From the NCBI GenBank assembly GCA_001600455.1, contig BCKC01000014.1, forward strand, positions 186,001-250,000: 64,000 bases of DNA, written 5' to 3'. The notes under the pieces are model-generated. The model was given only the letters and a program-made list of their open reading frames with translations. It did no database searches and was not told where the DNA came from. The position numbers were made by a program, and so were the translations under genes. Source of the stretch: Endocalyx cinctus. Lineage: Eukaryota > Ascomycota > Sordariomycetes > Amphisphaeriales > Apiosporaceae. Shown one piece after another: positions 34,773-47,892 of the stretch. The number at the start of each line of letters is the position of its first letter. Position 1 is the stretch's first letter.

Positions 34773-37700
34773 TTTTCTTTTCGAATGTTTCCGAACTGAT
34801 ATATATGATTGGTATGGTGATATACTACACTATGATTCAAAAACAGCAAAATCAAAAGAGGACCGCAAATCCAGGATGAAACATAAAGTAGAGTTTTCAA
34901 AGGAATTATTGTTGGTAGTATACCTACAAGCTTTGTGCGTCGATTTCTTTTTATAATATGGTGGGCATGGAGTTACGCGGCGTTCAAGGGGGAAGGAAAA
35001 GTGCGGAAGATAAACTGATGGATGAGTCGATTTGACTAGCAAAAAGGGCCTTTTTCCCCCCTCTCATCATTTATGATGTATTGTCCATCGTCATACATAG
35101 ATGGCCTTTGTCTCTTCTCTGAATAGAATATACTTGTTCTAATCGTATAAATGTTTTTTTTTTCTCGCCATCATTCTTTATTTTAACAGAAATAACAGGT
35201 TGGCCAGCTCTTTGTGGCGTCTTCCATCGTAGTCAGGGAAGAGATCACGTACCACGCGAGTACATTTCTTTTTCATAACGTAAATCTGTACTCGAAGAAC
35301 AGAGAAGGGAATGGAGAGATTACGAGGGGAGGAAGAGTCAAGTTCCGGATTTCTTGCGTTCATCCTTTCAGCGATCTCCGTATCCCTCATTCGGAAATCC
35401 GACCAGCTGCTTCTTGAAAGAAGACCAAAGTCCCTAACGTCAGATGACAATGATCTGATACATTTTTTAAAAAGATGGCTTATATCGGCATTGGTGGAGA
35501 TATCTTTCGTTCTCTATCTCTCTCTCTCTTTCTCTCGAGGAGGAAAGAAAGGACGAAGGAAGCTTTCTGACTCGTTCGCCATTACCTCCCTAAAAGAGAA
35601 ATATGCGTGTGTATATGACTTTTAAGATCCTGAAATAAACTACCTACGGGCCGGGCGAGAGGTACTGGGTAGGTAGGTAAGGATTGGGTTGTGTTTGTGT
35701 TGCGTTGTGTTACTTCATAAGCGGGAAACAGCTTTAGGGCATCAACTAGGGGGGAGAAAAAAAAAGTAACGTAAACCCCAGACAAGCAAAGATGTGAAAG
35801 ATGGGGTAAAATAGGGTAGGATAGAGTAAGTAGGATTTTCAAAGCTCAGGGGAGGGAGGGGTGTGCGCGTTGTCAAAGGGATGGGGGCAAGGGACGGAGA
35901 CTTGTAATTTGGGGGATTTTGAAAGGAAAAGGAAAGAGAAAGTAGTGACGTTGATACTATTCACAGAGAAATACTATACGGTAGATCGCAAAGTTTAGGC
36001 TTTTTTTTTTTTTTTTTTTTGCGGTTTTGGCACAGAGATACAAAAAAAAAAAAAAGAAAAAGAAAAGGAGCGGAGGGGGGGAGAGGGAGTTTGTTTAAGA
36101 AGCTTACGTTTCACAGTGTGGTAGCAATGATACGTCAAAAGTCGAGCCAAAAGTCCCTTCGAGATGATTCACGTAGTAAACCGTCACCGTCACATCTATC
36201 CATCACACGGGTTCTTCGGTATATAGGACATGATCTCCTTCGGCGATGATACGATACATCCGCAACTGCAACTCTATTCGAGCGCGTGTAGGAAGGAGCC
36301 AAAAAGTCGCTACACTCTAATTTCTCCTACATCCTACACCTCCACCATCACTATGAGCGAGAAAGAAAATGAGAAAAAGAAAAAACCAATGGTGGCGGTG
36401 ATTTTTTGTTTCTCTTGGGGTAAGGTGTAAAATGATGCGTGTCGTCTGTCTACTGCGTAGGACTTGAAATCACTCATCACTCATGGAAGGATGCATACAG
36501 GACGATGAGGAGGAGGGATGTCAGCTCATGTCATCGTAGGATTATGATGTGCGTAATATATATATTTATATATAGGATATTCTTTCTTTCTTTTTCTTTT
36601 TCTTTTTAAGGTATGTCACTAAAGTATGTAGAACATATCACAGCACGGCTATCTCAGCCGAAAGGAAAGGAGGGGGTTAGTTAGATACGTATATGGATAT
36701 GGGTATGCGTGTGTCGCGAATCCCGGAGGAAGTAGAACGAATGAACGAATCACAAAATTTCTTATGCCGTTCTTCTTTCATTTATATATATACCGAATCT
36801 TGATTATAATGTAAGATGTGTATCGTATGTGAGTGCGGGCGGGGGAAGCGGACGGGAGTGAAGGAGAAAAAAAAGAAGAAAAAAGGAAAATATTCGAAAA
36901 TCCCTAGGAAAGGAGCTGCGTACACCGCATGAATGTTGACTTGGGGGTGGGAATAATAAAGACAGAGAAAACTTTTTGACGTCAAACCCACGAGGCAAAT
37001 GAGGCTGAAGAAGGGGGGGTGTGGGAGGATGGAGGACGTAATAGGAAAATGGGTGGGCATGATTTAAAAAGCGGGTGGGTGGAGAAGGGAGGACGGGAAA
37101 TAAAACATGAGAAACATGCATTAAAGTATTACGCTAAGGGGAGGATCACCGTTGCCGCTAAATAATAGAATAAAAGAAACAAAAGAAGAAGAAAAAGAAA
37201 GCTTAGAACCCGGAAAAGTTTCCCGATGTTAAGAAAAGACTGGGAGAAGGAATAAAGATCGGACAGACTCGGGAAGTGCCAGCAACTGTAACCCTCCATT
37301 ACGGGAGCTGCCCTTTGCCTTTTAGTTTGGGTTTGGGGCTTCTTTTTTCGTCTCCTTCAACTTCCTACGCGGTAAGTTGAAGGGGAAGGGAAGATAGAGA
37401 GAGGAAAGTCCAGGCCGGTTCAGGTCAAGAGTGGTTTTTTAGGTTACCTCGTTCTCAAATTGTCGCCGTGCATCCATGGATGATACATAGATAGAGAGTC
37501 CTTGCCGCGTCGGCACGAGTCTTGCGAAGATGCTTGCAGATCTTAGGGGAAACAATAAAAAGGTTAGCAAACCTAGATCTACGAGGGGGTATTCTTGGTT
37601 TACTTTGAGCAAGGATAAGAAAGTGAGTAAAGGGTAGGTATACTAATTGTTCAGGGTTTGGGCCTTTTGCTTCTTTTCTTGTGAAGACGAAGCAGTTCCT

Positions 37701-39406
37701 AATAGAGATAGACATATCTCTACTACCCATATCCATATATCTGTATCACTTTTACTAAAGTTATTGTGCTGGATTAATCCAATTAGATTCAACCCTCGCA
37801 AATACCTGCCCGATAGGGCTTAGAGTTTCCCCAAAGCCAAAAACAATAAGTTTCTCATAAGATTGTCTTTTTTATTTTAAAAGAAAGGCAATTCAAAGAA
37901 TGATAGGTAAAGCGTAAGGTTAACGCCCGACGACAAAGCAAACAAGCAAGCCCTAAGCCCAAAGAAAAAAAGAAGAAAAAAAAAAGGAAAGGGGAATCAT
38001 CTTCGAGATTGCACCAAGCACGCAAGCCCAAAACCAAACTTTTGTTATACTTAAGGACGAACAAGATTGAAAATAGAACATGAAAGGGTGCAACTACAAA
38101 ATGCAAGCAGGTCCAAAGTGTACATATGCATACACTACATACTACTCGCATATACCCTTGAACGCAATGATACGGTAGCAGCGTGGCACGTAAGTTGTAT
38201 GTCACCCCCAATCTAACCCTCGTGACCCCCTATTGTTTTGCAATATACCTAATAAGAACGTTTGATATAATATTTTTATTGACACCCTCTTCTTCTTCTT
38301 TTTTTTCTTTTCTTTTTTTTTTGTTTCAATAAAAACCCCCCACTAAATGTGTACAAGTATGTTTAAACTGGTAAGCAAGCATATTGCCTTAGTTGGTAGT
38401 TAGATGTTATTGTAGTGTAGCATACCTAATAGACGAATTATAATATTCCCCCCCACCTAAGGCACACAAGGAACGTTCAGGGACATGAGGGATTGGTCTA
38501 TATACTATACTCTGCTATACTCTACTATACCGTCTTTTGGTAATCCCATACCTATAATAAAGTGTATGCATATTTGTAGGTTGTAATTCCGTCGCTACGG
38601 GTCTTGGCCACGTTCATCGGGCACCGGTTCTCCCACTCCCCACCATCCCCCCTTTTCCGTTTGTATTTATGCACATTAGTTTTGTTTTAGGATCGTTGAA
38701 ACTACACACACTAATAACAGAAGAAGATTAGACAAAGTATTAGAAATAGTAAGTTGTAACTTGTTAGAGGGAGAGATTTAAAGAAGAAGAAAGAAAGATT
38801 CTACTTATCTGCCGCTAATCTATCTCTTCCACTTTTTTTTGGCCGGGTATTCGCAGGTTTCCTACGCGTCCGTCCCTGGAAAAGGAAAGGATGTAAAGAT
38901 AACTGACAAAAGGTAACGGGTCATAAATCGCGAGGCTTTACTTCATTCTAGTAATGTCACATATGTAATCGTTTCTTGGCATTGTCTTGGGCTCTAAAGT
39001 AGAGAGAAAAAGAGAGCTTATTTAGAGTTGAACCTTTTACATGGGGATACACATCATAGATAATACCTACCTATACGTCCAGTAGGTATACTTATACTTA
39101 TACATACCCGTGGACATACCCGTTGACTAAGACGTAAGTACTAAGCAGTTCTTATGGATCCTATAATAAGTAAACCTTCTTCTTTTCATCTTTAAAGTAG
39201 TACCTTTGGTATTTCATCTTTATCTTTCATATTTTTGTTATTTTATTATATTTACTTAATTCTATCGTATATCATATAGCATTAGGTATTATTAAATATC
39301 AAATATCGATTTATCTTTGAATAAATTCAAATTGAAGTTTGTATCTCGACCCTTCCTCTTCCTCTTTTTTTAATAATATATATTAAAAAAAAAAGAAAAC
39401 CCAAAT
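34773..39406. other. 4.6 kb intergenic region
   Basis: No supportable gene. It includes the 3' flank of the GH3 gene, a T20 run at 36001-36020, a plus-strand purine-rich block at about 36840-37250, and an A/T-rich leader just before the amine oxidase gene. The frame at 35178-35450 (minus) opens at TTG and has no family motif. Confidence 0.5.
36840..37250. other. Strand-asymmetric purine-rich tract
   Basis: For about 400 nt the plus strand is mostly G and A (pyrimidine-rich on the other strand). Similar asymmetry elsewhere in the window marks gene leaders (for example before laccase), but no gene starts here on the minus strand that I can identify. Confidence 0.5.
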
Positions 39407-41839
39407 ATGGATGCTGCCGAGAACCCCTCCACCGTCCCCTCACCGTCGGTGAACCCCCACCCTTTGAGTCCTCTTACGGAGTACGAACTCTCCAAGGCTC
39501 GGGAAGCCGTCCTCAAATCGCACAAAGGTGACGGCGTCGCACTTTGGTTCCGATCTATTTTGATCCAAGAACCTAAAAAGAGCGAACTCGTCCCTTTCTT
39601 GGTCGCGGAACATGCCGGCACTCCGTCTTCCGCCGCCGTTCCGCCAAGGCAGGCCAAGATACTCTATGACGTGATCACCGACGGAAAACCTCGACTCTTC
39701 GAGACCGTCGTCGACGTTAGCAACGGCGACGCGGGGAAAATTCTGACTAGCAATACTTTCCCCGCGTATTGCCAAACTAGCTTTACGGCTCAGGAGTTTG
39801 CCATTTTCTACGATGCTTGCATCTCTTCCGACATGTTCAAGGAAGCTCTCAACGACTTCATATTACCCGAGAACTTCAACGTTACAATAGATCCGTGGCC
39901 GTATGGAGGCCTCGATCCTGACGAGGACGTCCCTCGCTATATGCAAGGCCTCGTCTACGCCCGGGATGCATCTAAGGACAACTTAGATTCCAATCATTAT
40001 TCATACCCTCTTCCTCTCATCCCCGTCATGGATGTCGCTACGAAGAAACTCGTGCGAATTGACCGACTAGCCACCGGCGGCGTTGGAGATAGTCTCTATC
40101 CCGAAAAACCTACCGAACCTAAAAAGCTCTTTACTCATTGTAAACCGGCCGAATACGTACCAGAATTGTTAGACATACCCCAACGCACAGACTACAAGCC
40201 CATCAACATTACGCAACCCGAGGGTGCATCCTTCAAGGTTCACTCGGATAACTTGATCGAGTGGCAGAAGTGGCGCTTCCGCGTCGGCTTTACCCCTCGC
40301 GAGGGTGCGGTGCTCTACGATCTATGCTACGACAACAGACCGATCCTGTATCGTCTCTCGTTCTCCGAGATGACGGTCCCGTACGGTGATCCGCGCCCCC
40401 CTTTCCATCGCAAGCAAGCCTTCGATTTTGGAGACGGTGGTATAGGGCGTGCCGCCAATAACCTCGGCCTCGGATGCGATTGCCTAGGCGCCATTCACTA
40501 CTTAGACGCCCTCATGATCGACTCCGAGGGGAAGCCGGATATCGCTAAGAACGTGGTCTGCCTCCACGAGCAAGACAATGGTAAATAACTCAACTGTCGG
40601 TCTGCAAAAATGATGAGCTAACCGTAGATAATAATAGGCATCGGTTGGAAGCACACCAATTTCCGGACAAATCGCGCGGTAGTTACGAGACTTCGCGAGT
40701 TCGTCGTCCAATTTGTGGCGACACTCGCCAACTACGAATACGTGTTTGCCTACAAGCTCGATACGGCCGGCGGCCTCACGGTCGAGACGCGCGCGACCGG
40801 CATCGTGAGCGTGGTGCCGATCGACGAAGGCAAGCGATCCGGATACGGCAACGTCGTGTCTCCGGGGGCTTTGGCGCAAAACCACCAGCATATTTTCGCC
40901 GTGCGGATAGATCCCAGCATCGACTCGTACGCCGACGGCGATACGGCCGTGGTCCTCGAGGAGAGCCACGGCATTCCCATGAACCCCGAGACAAACCCGT
41001 TCGGAAACGGCTACGAGATCCGGAGGGAAATAATTAAGAAGGCCATGTTCGCCGACGCCGAGCCCAGATTCAACCGCACCGTCAAGATGGAGAACGTCAC
41101 AAAGACGAATCCCATCAGCGGAAAGAACGTCGCGTACAAGTTCGCCCCCGCCGCGACGCAGCTCATGCTCGCGGACGAGAAGAGCACCCAGGCCGCCCGC
41201 GCACCGTACGCTAGGCACCATCTCTGGGTCACGGGCTATCGCGACGACGAGCTCTGGGCCGCCGGAGAGTTCACCAACCAGAGCAAGAAAGAGGAAGGGG
41301 GCGTGAGAGACATGGTGGAGAGAGGCGACTGGTTCGTCGACGACGACGAGGCTAAGGCCGAGACGGGACAGTTGAGCAGTCCCGTCGTCTGGAACGTCTT
41401 TGGCCTAACGCACAACCCTAGAGTAGAGGATTGGCCAGTCATGTAAGTTTTGAAACGAAAGTGATCGATTCTCTTTTGAAAGAAAATATTTTTTTTCCCC
41501 CTCTTACTAGTCGCTTACTAACGTCTCATATCCAGGCCCGTCGAAATTCACCAATTCCATATCCGACCGGCAGATTTCTTCACAAGTAACCCGGCACTGG
41601 ATGTTCCTAGCACCAAGAACGAGACCAGCGTCCTCGTCTCCTGCTGCGGTAAGAACATGTCGACGGGCGTTAGCATCCGCACCGACACGGAGAGCTCGAT
41701 CCAGGTCAACCCGGTGGCTCACCTTCAAGGCGCGGGGCCCGACGTCGATCCGGATGAGCTGCCCAAGAAGTCGGATACGAAGGAAAAAAGGCGGTTATCG
41801 ACTACGGTCACGAATCTTTTTAGCTGGAAGAAGAACTAA
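39407..41839 (+). CDS. Copper/topaquinone amine oxidase, 760 aa, 3 exons
   Basis: Oxidises primary amines to aldehydes with release of ammonia and H2O2, allowing amines to serve as nitrogen source. Exons 39407-40580, 40638-41442, 41536-41839; phases match. The cofactor motif TLANYEY (420-426) marks Tyr424 as the topaquinone precursor. The substrate-channel motif QAFDFGDGGIG (from 337) gives Asp340 as catalytic base, followed by the family block LGLGCDCLGAIHYLD. Copper ligands are His474 and His476 (QNHQHIF) and His650 (GLTHNPRVEDWPV). There is no signal peptide and no C-terminal SKL, so a cytosolic or peroxisomal site cannot be decided. Residues 1-35 and the C-terminal 50 are poorly conserved extensions. 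An AATAAA-like signal lies about 20 nt after the stop. Confidence 0.95.
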
Positions 41840-43462
41840 CTAGACTGAAACTCGACCGGAAATAAAAACTATACTTGACTAAGTGACGAATTGTTGGATA
41901 GATATAAGAGGGGATGCTTTCTTTTTTTTTCTTCTTTTTTTCCTTCTTTATATCTGATGCATAGGTATTTACTCTCTTACGGTACTTACTTATCCAGACT
42001 TGTTGGAAGTCAGATAAGGGAGGTCAAGACTGGTATACTTTTCCTTTTCACGGATTGAACACTATTGGAAATTGAAATACTGATTTAGCTTTACTACTGG
42101 ATATCAGGTAGGAGAAATCAAACAGAAGGAGGCTGACAGAGGTTACTAGACTATACCAGCATCAACAGAGGAATACAAACTCGGTTCGGATTAGATATTG
42201 AAAGCAAAAAAAAGGTTGCATTATTAACAGTACATTACTTACTGTTACCGGTACCAGGCATTCGTTTTCTTTTTCCCCTAAGGGTTATTTTCTTTTCTGT
42301 TCTTTTCTGTTCTTTTCTTTTCATACAACACCAACAAACATTATTAGGTATGAGTTTTATGAATCCTTAAGTCAGACAGTCTATCAGAGTAGATTTCCTA
42401 TCTGTCATAGAAAAAATAGACTTTAGGTGGTCAGAATTTTAGTAGATCTTAATATCTTATTAGTTGACTTATAGTGAGGATGTTGTACCGTTACTTAGTA
42501 CCTAGACAGCTAGAGCAATACTGATTTAGGTAGGTACCTAAGTAGTACTGTAAGACTTAAGTATGAGGAACTGGCGGAGTACTAACTTTGAAACTAATTA
42601 AGTTCTTACCCGTCAAAGCCAGCACCTAATTAAGTGACCAGCAGCCACTGACAGCCTGACGGCTAAACCTTACCTAACCTTATCTATAAGGCCCACGGGT
42701 ATACTGTGTTAGGTTTGTCGTGACCAATTGAACCAATCGAACTTTATTGATATTTATCCCGTAGGACAATTGGACTGTTCTTATAGTGCATTATATCCTT
42801 ATCGCGTACCCTCCTACCAACTGCCCACGGGTAGCACCTAGACAGCTACTTAACACTTAAGTAAGTACTTAAACGCACTACGGAGGACGGAGTAGTTCCA
42901 TACAATTAACTCCGATACCACCGATATAGCGATACCTCGGTAAACCTATAGTTATAGATACCAGGTTAGACGCCGTAATGAACTACCCCTAGATATGGAC
43001 CCTCATTGTCGTCATAAACTAAAAAAAAATATAGCCAAACAAACTAAACCAGCTCTGCCAGCCCCATTATCATCATAAACTTTTAGTCACTAGTCTAGTA
43101 AGTATTTGTCCCCCGCCATCTCTTCGTCCTGCCATCTATATTATTTTAAATATCTTTGGAGAACGGTATTTTTTATGGTTACACATCCATACGCAGAAAA
43201 ATATGAAACCGAGCGAGAGATAAGCGAATAAGCAATAAAATCCAATAATCCTTCTGTCCTTTGCAAATGCATTTCTTCTACCTCTCATCGTGTGCTATTA
43301 CCGAAATCGAGCTGATACGGGATATCCCATGTCCCTAAGCTCTCACCTTATCAAATCCTACTCCCTCCTTGATTTGAGATATCCTCCTCGTCAGCCTGTA
43401 GAGACAACACGGCTTTGACTCTTCCTTTGTTGTAGAATTCGTAGTAGATTAAAAGTACCATC
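41840..43462. other. Intergenic, rich in short palindromic words
   Basis: No gene seen. TTTTCTGTTC-type repeats occur near 42290-42320. GTACCTA/TAGGTAC words cluster at 42490-42560, and ACGGAG words lie near 42880. The last 150 nt form the leader of the MFS gene. Confidence 0.55.
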
Positions 43463-45396
43463 ATGACTCATACTACAAATATAGCTGCCGGTGTTACCTC
43501 TACCTCTGCCTCCATTCGACCCGGAAGAACGCCAAGTCGATCTGCTTCCATTGGTTCATTTCGTGCCGGTTCACCTTTACCTACGTTGCCGTCGAAGCAA
43601 TCGAGGAGCAACCCTCCTCTCCGTCGCGTCTCGACGGCACACCATTATCATACTTTTCCTACCGCCCCACCGAAGACCGCGGGCAGACGGCGAGCCTCCG
43701 ACAACGATTCTGTCGACACCCTTAGCCAGGGTCATCATTATCACCATCATGCTGGCTCGACACCTTTGCCTATAAAACAGCTGGCCTTGCTAGCTCTGCT
43801 GTCGCTATCGGAGCAGACGGCCTTAAACTCGATATCACCGTACCTACCGGAAATGATCGAATCGTTCCCCGGCATAGATCATGACGAGGTCGGATTATAC
43901 GTTGGTCTGCTAGCGTCTGCTTTCGCTTTGGCTCAGCTGGCCACCAACCTTTTATGGGGCTACTTGTCCGATATAATCGGTCGGAAACCAGTTATGTTGA
44001 TAGGCACCTCGTTACTGTGCGCTTGTTTTGCCGCCTTTGGTTTTTGCACCAGGTACTGGCACGTTATACTGGTTCACATCGCCATGGGACTACTAAACGG
44101 GAACGCCGCCGTCGTGCCAACGTGTTTAGGAGAGTTGACCGATCGCAGCAACCAGAGCAAAGCCTTCACTTGGCTGCCCGTCGTCTACAGCTTAGGAAGT
44201 ATCACCGGCCCGGCTCTCGGCGGTCTCCTAGTCGCCGATGTCGTGCGATCTACTTATCCGTTTCTAGCCCCCAACTTGTTGGGGGCTTCGCTGCTTGCAC
44301 TGAGCGTCGTCGTGCTCGCCGTATGGTTCGAAGAGACTTTGGACGAACGCGAAGATGCGGCTGCGTGGATAGACAGGCTTCCGGCGTGGCTCGGATCTTG
44401 TCTGAGCAGCCGCAAGTCTGCTACTAAGAACGCTTGGATCTGGCCCGGGGGCCGAGACGGCGACGGAGCGGCTGATAATGGCGAAGAAGATCACGCCGCC
44501 GACGTAAACGAGGGCAGTCGGCTCTTAAGTCCTAATGCTGACGAGGCGAACGGAGATGCGGGTCGTAAGTCACCGTCGGATCCTGCGACGTGGAGGCAGC
44601 TCAGAAACAGGACTACAATCGTGCTGCTTATTACTCATTTATTTTTCCAGCTTTCCAACAGCTCCTTTAACAGTTTATACCCCATTTTCGCCTCGACGAA
44701 CCCACCTACCGGCCGAGATTTACGTGCGGACGTGATTGGCGTCTCGTTATCCGTAGCCGGTGCTTTTACGATCCTGTTCCAGGTGTCCCTCTTCCGGCCG
44801 CTTAAAGCACGGCTCGGAAATGTAGGTTCCTACCGCGGCGCACTGTTGGGGTTTACTATTACCATGGCGTTGATGCCGTGGGTCGGATATCTCGATTCGG
44901 ACCCGCCTTTCGGCTTCGGGGATAGCAAGATATGGTTATACGTGGAAATAGGGATCATACTCGTGGTGAAGAATATTTGCGCCGTGAGTGGGCTATCTAG
45001 CGTGATGTTATTGGTGCGTACACTACTCCCTTACAGTCCGCTTCCTTTTCTGTCAACTCCCTTCTTATTCAGGTTTTCAAATTAAGTACTAATCTCAAAA
45101 CAAAGATCACGAATTCGGCACCTTCTCACGCGAGCCTAGGGACGCTGAACGGGATCGCGCAGACGCTCTCGGCAGCAGGGCGAAGCGTAGGTCCTTTCAT
45201 CTCGGGAGGACTTTTCACGCTTTCGACGCACGTGCAACCCAAGGGAGAGCTGCTCGCTTGGGGTGTCTTCGCGGGTATAGCGCTTGTGGGCTGGTTGGGT
45301 AGCTACGCCATACACGGCGAAGGTCTGGAGAGCACGGATGATGGGTACGAAGAGGAAGAAGGTGATGATGGGGATGAAGAGGGACATCGAGCGTAA
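43463..45396 (+). CDS. MFS transporter, ZIFL/Tet-like, with His-rich N-terminal arm, 613 aa, 2 exons
   Basis: Plasma or vacuolar membrane exporter of the MFS_1 type related to plant ZIFL and yeast YCR023C-like proteins; the substrate is unknown. Exons 43463-45013 and 45106-45396. The intron starts GTGCGT, has the branch-like TACTAAT, and ends ACAAAG, in phase 0. The nearer CAG acceptor would put a stop (TAA) in frame. Residues 1-100 are Ser/Arg-rich with two His patches (60-63, 91-96). TM1 starts near 103 (LALLALLSLSEQTALNSISPYLPE). MFS motif A is WGYLSDIIGRKP (165-176). A motif C-like PALGGLL lies in TM5. A long hydrophilic loop (about 285-390) separates the two halves. The C-terminus is acidic (EEEEGDDGDEEG). 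Confidence 0.9.
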
Positions 45397-46668
45397 ATGG
45401 AGGGATGTTATAGATTATAGATATCTAGGGAAAATAAATAGGTGCCGACCATGAAGTCAGTCGGTTGGTTGGTAAATACAGCGAACATGTACTTGTTTAT
45501 CTGGTTCGAAATTAAAACCTAATATTTTTTTTTTACTTCATCGTGGTAGATATCCATATATGGGTTACACCCGCCGAGCACGACGAGTTTATCACCTCTC
45601 ATCAAACACAAACCTACTTAATATTCATTTTCCATATCAAGTCGCACCCATGAAACTAGGGTACTGGTGGTATCTGATTACAGGAGGACTGGGAGCTTTG
45701 TCTAACTGAACCGGTTTTCCCCAAGAGTTCTACAAGGTTGAAACTTACTAGATACTAATCTAATGTTGGTTTCCCTCGCCCCTTCTCATAATAGTAGTAT
45801 TTTAAATGTGAAGCCGTAAGATTGGGTCGTAATGATACACGTCATAACTGTAACTTGGCTGCCTGGGCCCTTAGGATTTCACCTAAAAAGGAGAGGAAAG
45901 GAAGTGAGATCTCGTCATCTTTTAGATGTTGGTCAGCAAACAGTAGGATCGTAATGTTCGATTAAAACAACATTCGTTTGTATCTCGTAAATCCGATCGG
46001 ATATTTTTTTTTGATTCGTTGATTTAATTTGTTGGTTAAGATGCTAGGTTAAGTGCTCAACTCAGTATTTACAGCGCCGATCTCATTCCTATCATAGCCA
46101 GCCCCTTTGCTAAGCTGAACTGTCTGATTTTAGTAGCGAACACCTCTGTCTGTCTTATCTTCTAGTGTAATTCGAGATTTAAAAATACATAAACGTTTTT
46201 TTTTTTTTTTTTTTTTCACCTTCGCTTTTCTTTCTTCAGCTTAGTGTGATCCTCCAATGTAACCTTCAAGAAGTCGTGAATCGTGATAAAATACTTACCC
46301 AAATAATTGTCTGGCAAACAGTGGACATTTGGATATTTTGATGAATTGTGGTTCTTTACCAATAACTTTAATTTTTCTTTTCCCGCATCATGTCAGCTTA
46401 GATCTCATTACCTAAAAAGAATTCAACCAACCCATATACCTTCGGGACTTTTGCTTCTTCTATTCTACCCGAGTCTACCGAGTCAACGTTTCTTGTCAAC
46501 TACACATCACTACCAACACCAACACCACCAACACCAACACCACCATCACCAACACCACCATCACCAATAAAGTAAAAAAACGGGATATTTATACTACAAT
46601 ACGCGCGCGCGTGCGGGTGTGTGTAGTAGTAGTTCTTAGTTAGCCTATATGGTGTAAAAGTCGCGACA
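45397..46668. other. Intergenic upstream of GT32 gene
   Basis: No gene seen. A T run of about 19 nt lies near 46197-46216. The region ends in a C/A-rich repeat and a (CG)n(GT)n stretch near 46600-46622. Confidence 0.55.
46511..46567. repeat. CACCAA/CACCAT repeat
   Basis: Alternating CACCAA and CACCAT hexamer units, about 100 nt before the GT32 start codon. Confidence 0.85.
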
Positions 46669-47892
46669 ATGCTAATCAACTCTCGAGCTCTGCGGATCGT
46701 CAAGATCCTCTCCCTCGTCGCGGGCCTGGGTCTGCTGATCAACTTCCTCGTCGGCCTCTACAACTTCGCCAACTTGTTCGCCAAGTTCAGGGACCATTCC
46801 GGCGTCCTCGTCGCGCAGCAGGACGTCCTCGACGCTTACGAAGAGCGGCATGGACCTGTGAACGGGAGAAGAGAAGAAGAACAAAAATTGGGAGCGATTG
46901 GCACCGTATCCCCCACCCCGGTCGTGCCAAAGATTCTGCATCAGGTCTACCACGATTGGAGCAGGCCCGACGACGACGCGAACTCGACGACGGTGGAATT
47001 ACCCGAGGATTGGGAGCAGGCTCGCCAGTCTTGCATCGATCTGAATCCGGATTGGGAATATAAGCTTTGGTCCGTCAAGAAGTCGCGCGACTTTATCGAG
47101 GACGAGTTTCCTTGGTACTTGTCCACCTACGACGGCTACAAGTATCCGATCCAACGCGTGGATACTATCCGATATTTCGCCCTGCGCCACTTCGGGGGCA
47201 TTTATATGGATTTGGATAATGTACGTATTTTATGAAAACGTTTCTTCTTTCTTTCTGTAACCTATGGTGATCTTTTTTTTTTTTTTTTTTTTTTTTGCTA
47301 ACTAATATATACCGCTGCACAGGGATGCAACCGCAACCTCGAACCTCTTCGATACTTACCTGCATTCACGACCGACGGCGGCCGCGGCACGCTCAGCAAC
47401 AACATCCTAGGCGGGCAACCGGGACACCCATTTTTCTACTTCCTGACCGAATACCTGATCCCTTACAACTGGAACTGGATGCTCCCGTACGTCATCGTGA
47501 GCTACACCAGCGGCCAATGGTACTTGACTGCCATGTGGGAGAAATACCACTCTTTGCTACGCGCCGACGGTAGCCTCCGCGGTAGTGGCGGCTTCGTACC
47601 CCAAGAGGTCGGCGATAAGACGAATTGGAATCCTCTTCATCACATCCTCATGGACGAAAGACCGGACGCTCCGAACCCCTACGTCTTCTTCTCGCAGGTC
47701 CACGGCGGAACCTGGGATCAGTGGGATAGCGCCTGGTTCGGCTGGCTAGGCGGTCATATACCGCTCGTCATCGCGGAGTTGGTGGCCGTCGTCGCGGGCG
47801 CGGTGTTGTTCGTTTGGAGCGTTCGTGCGTGCGTCCGACGGAGAAGGAAGGGTGGGTATAGGAAGCTGGAGAGCGATGAGGTGCCAGCTTGA
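46669..47892 (+). CDS. GT32 glycosyltransferase, MIPC synthase catalytic subunit-like (SUR1/CSH1 type), 373 aa, 2 exons
   Basis: SUR1/CSH1-type enzymes transfer mannose from GDP-mannose to inositol-phosphoceramide in the Golgi, forming MIPC. Exons 46669-47220 and 47323-47892, phase 0; the intron has GTACGT ... CACAG and contains a T24 run. An N-terminal membrane helix spans about 12-33 (KILSLVAGLGLLINFLVGLY). The GT32 core has PKILHQVYHDW (87-97), NPDWEYKLW, RVDTIRYFALRHFGGIYMDLDN with the DXD motif Asp181-Leu-Asp183, and after the splice GCNRNLEPLR, where DLDNGCNRxL is a SUR1-family signature. A second membrane helix lies near the C-terminus (IPLVIAELVAVVAGAVLFVW), followed by a basic tail. 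Both helices and the signature favour MIPC synthase over Och1-type enzymes. Confidence 0.92.

Noticed and set aside
35178..35450. 90-codon minus-strand frame
   Set aside because: It opens at TTG, has no family motif and sits in low-complexity DNA.
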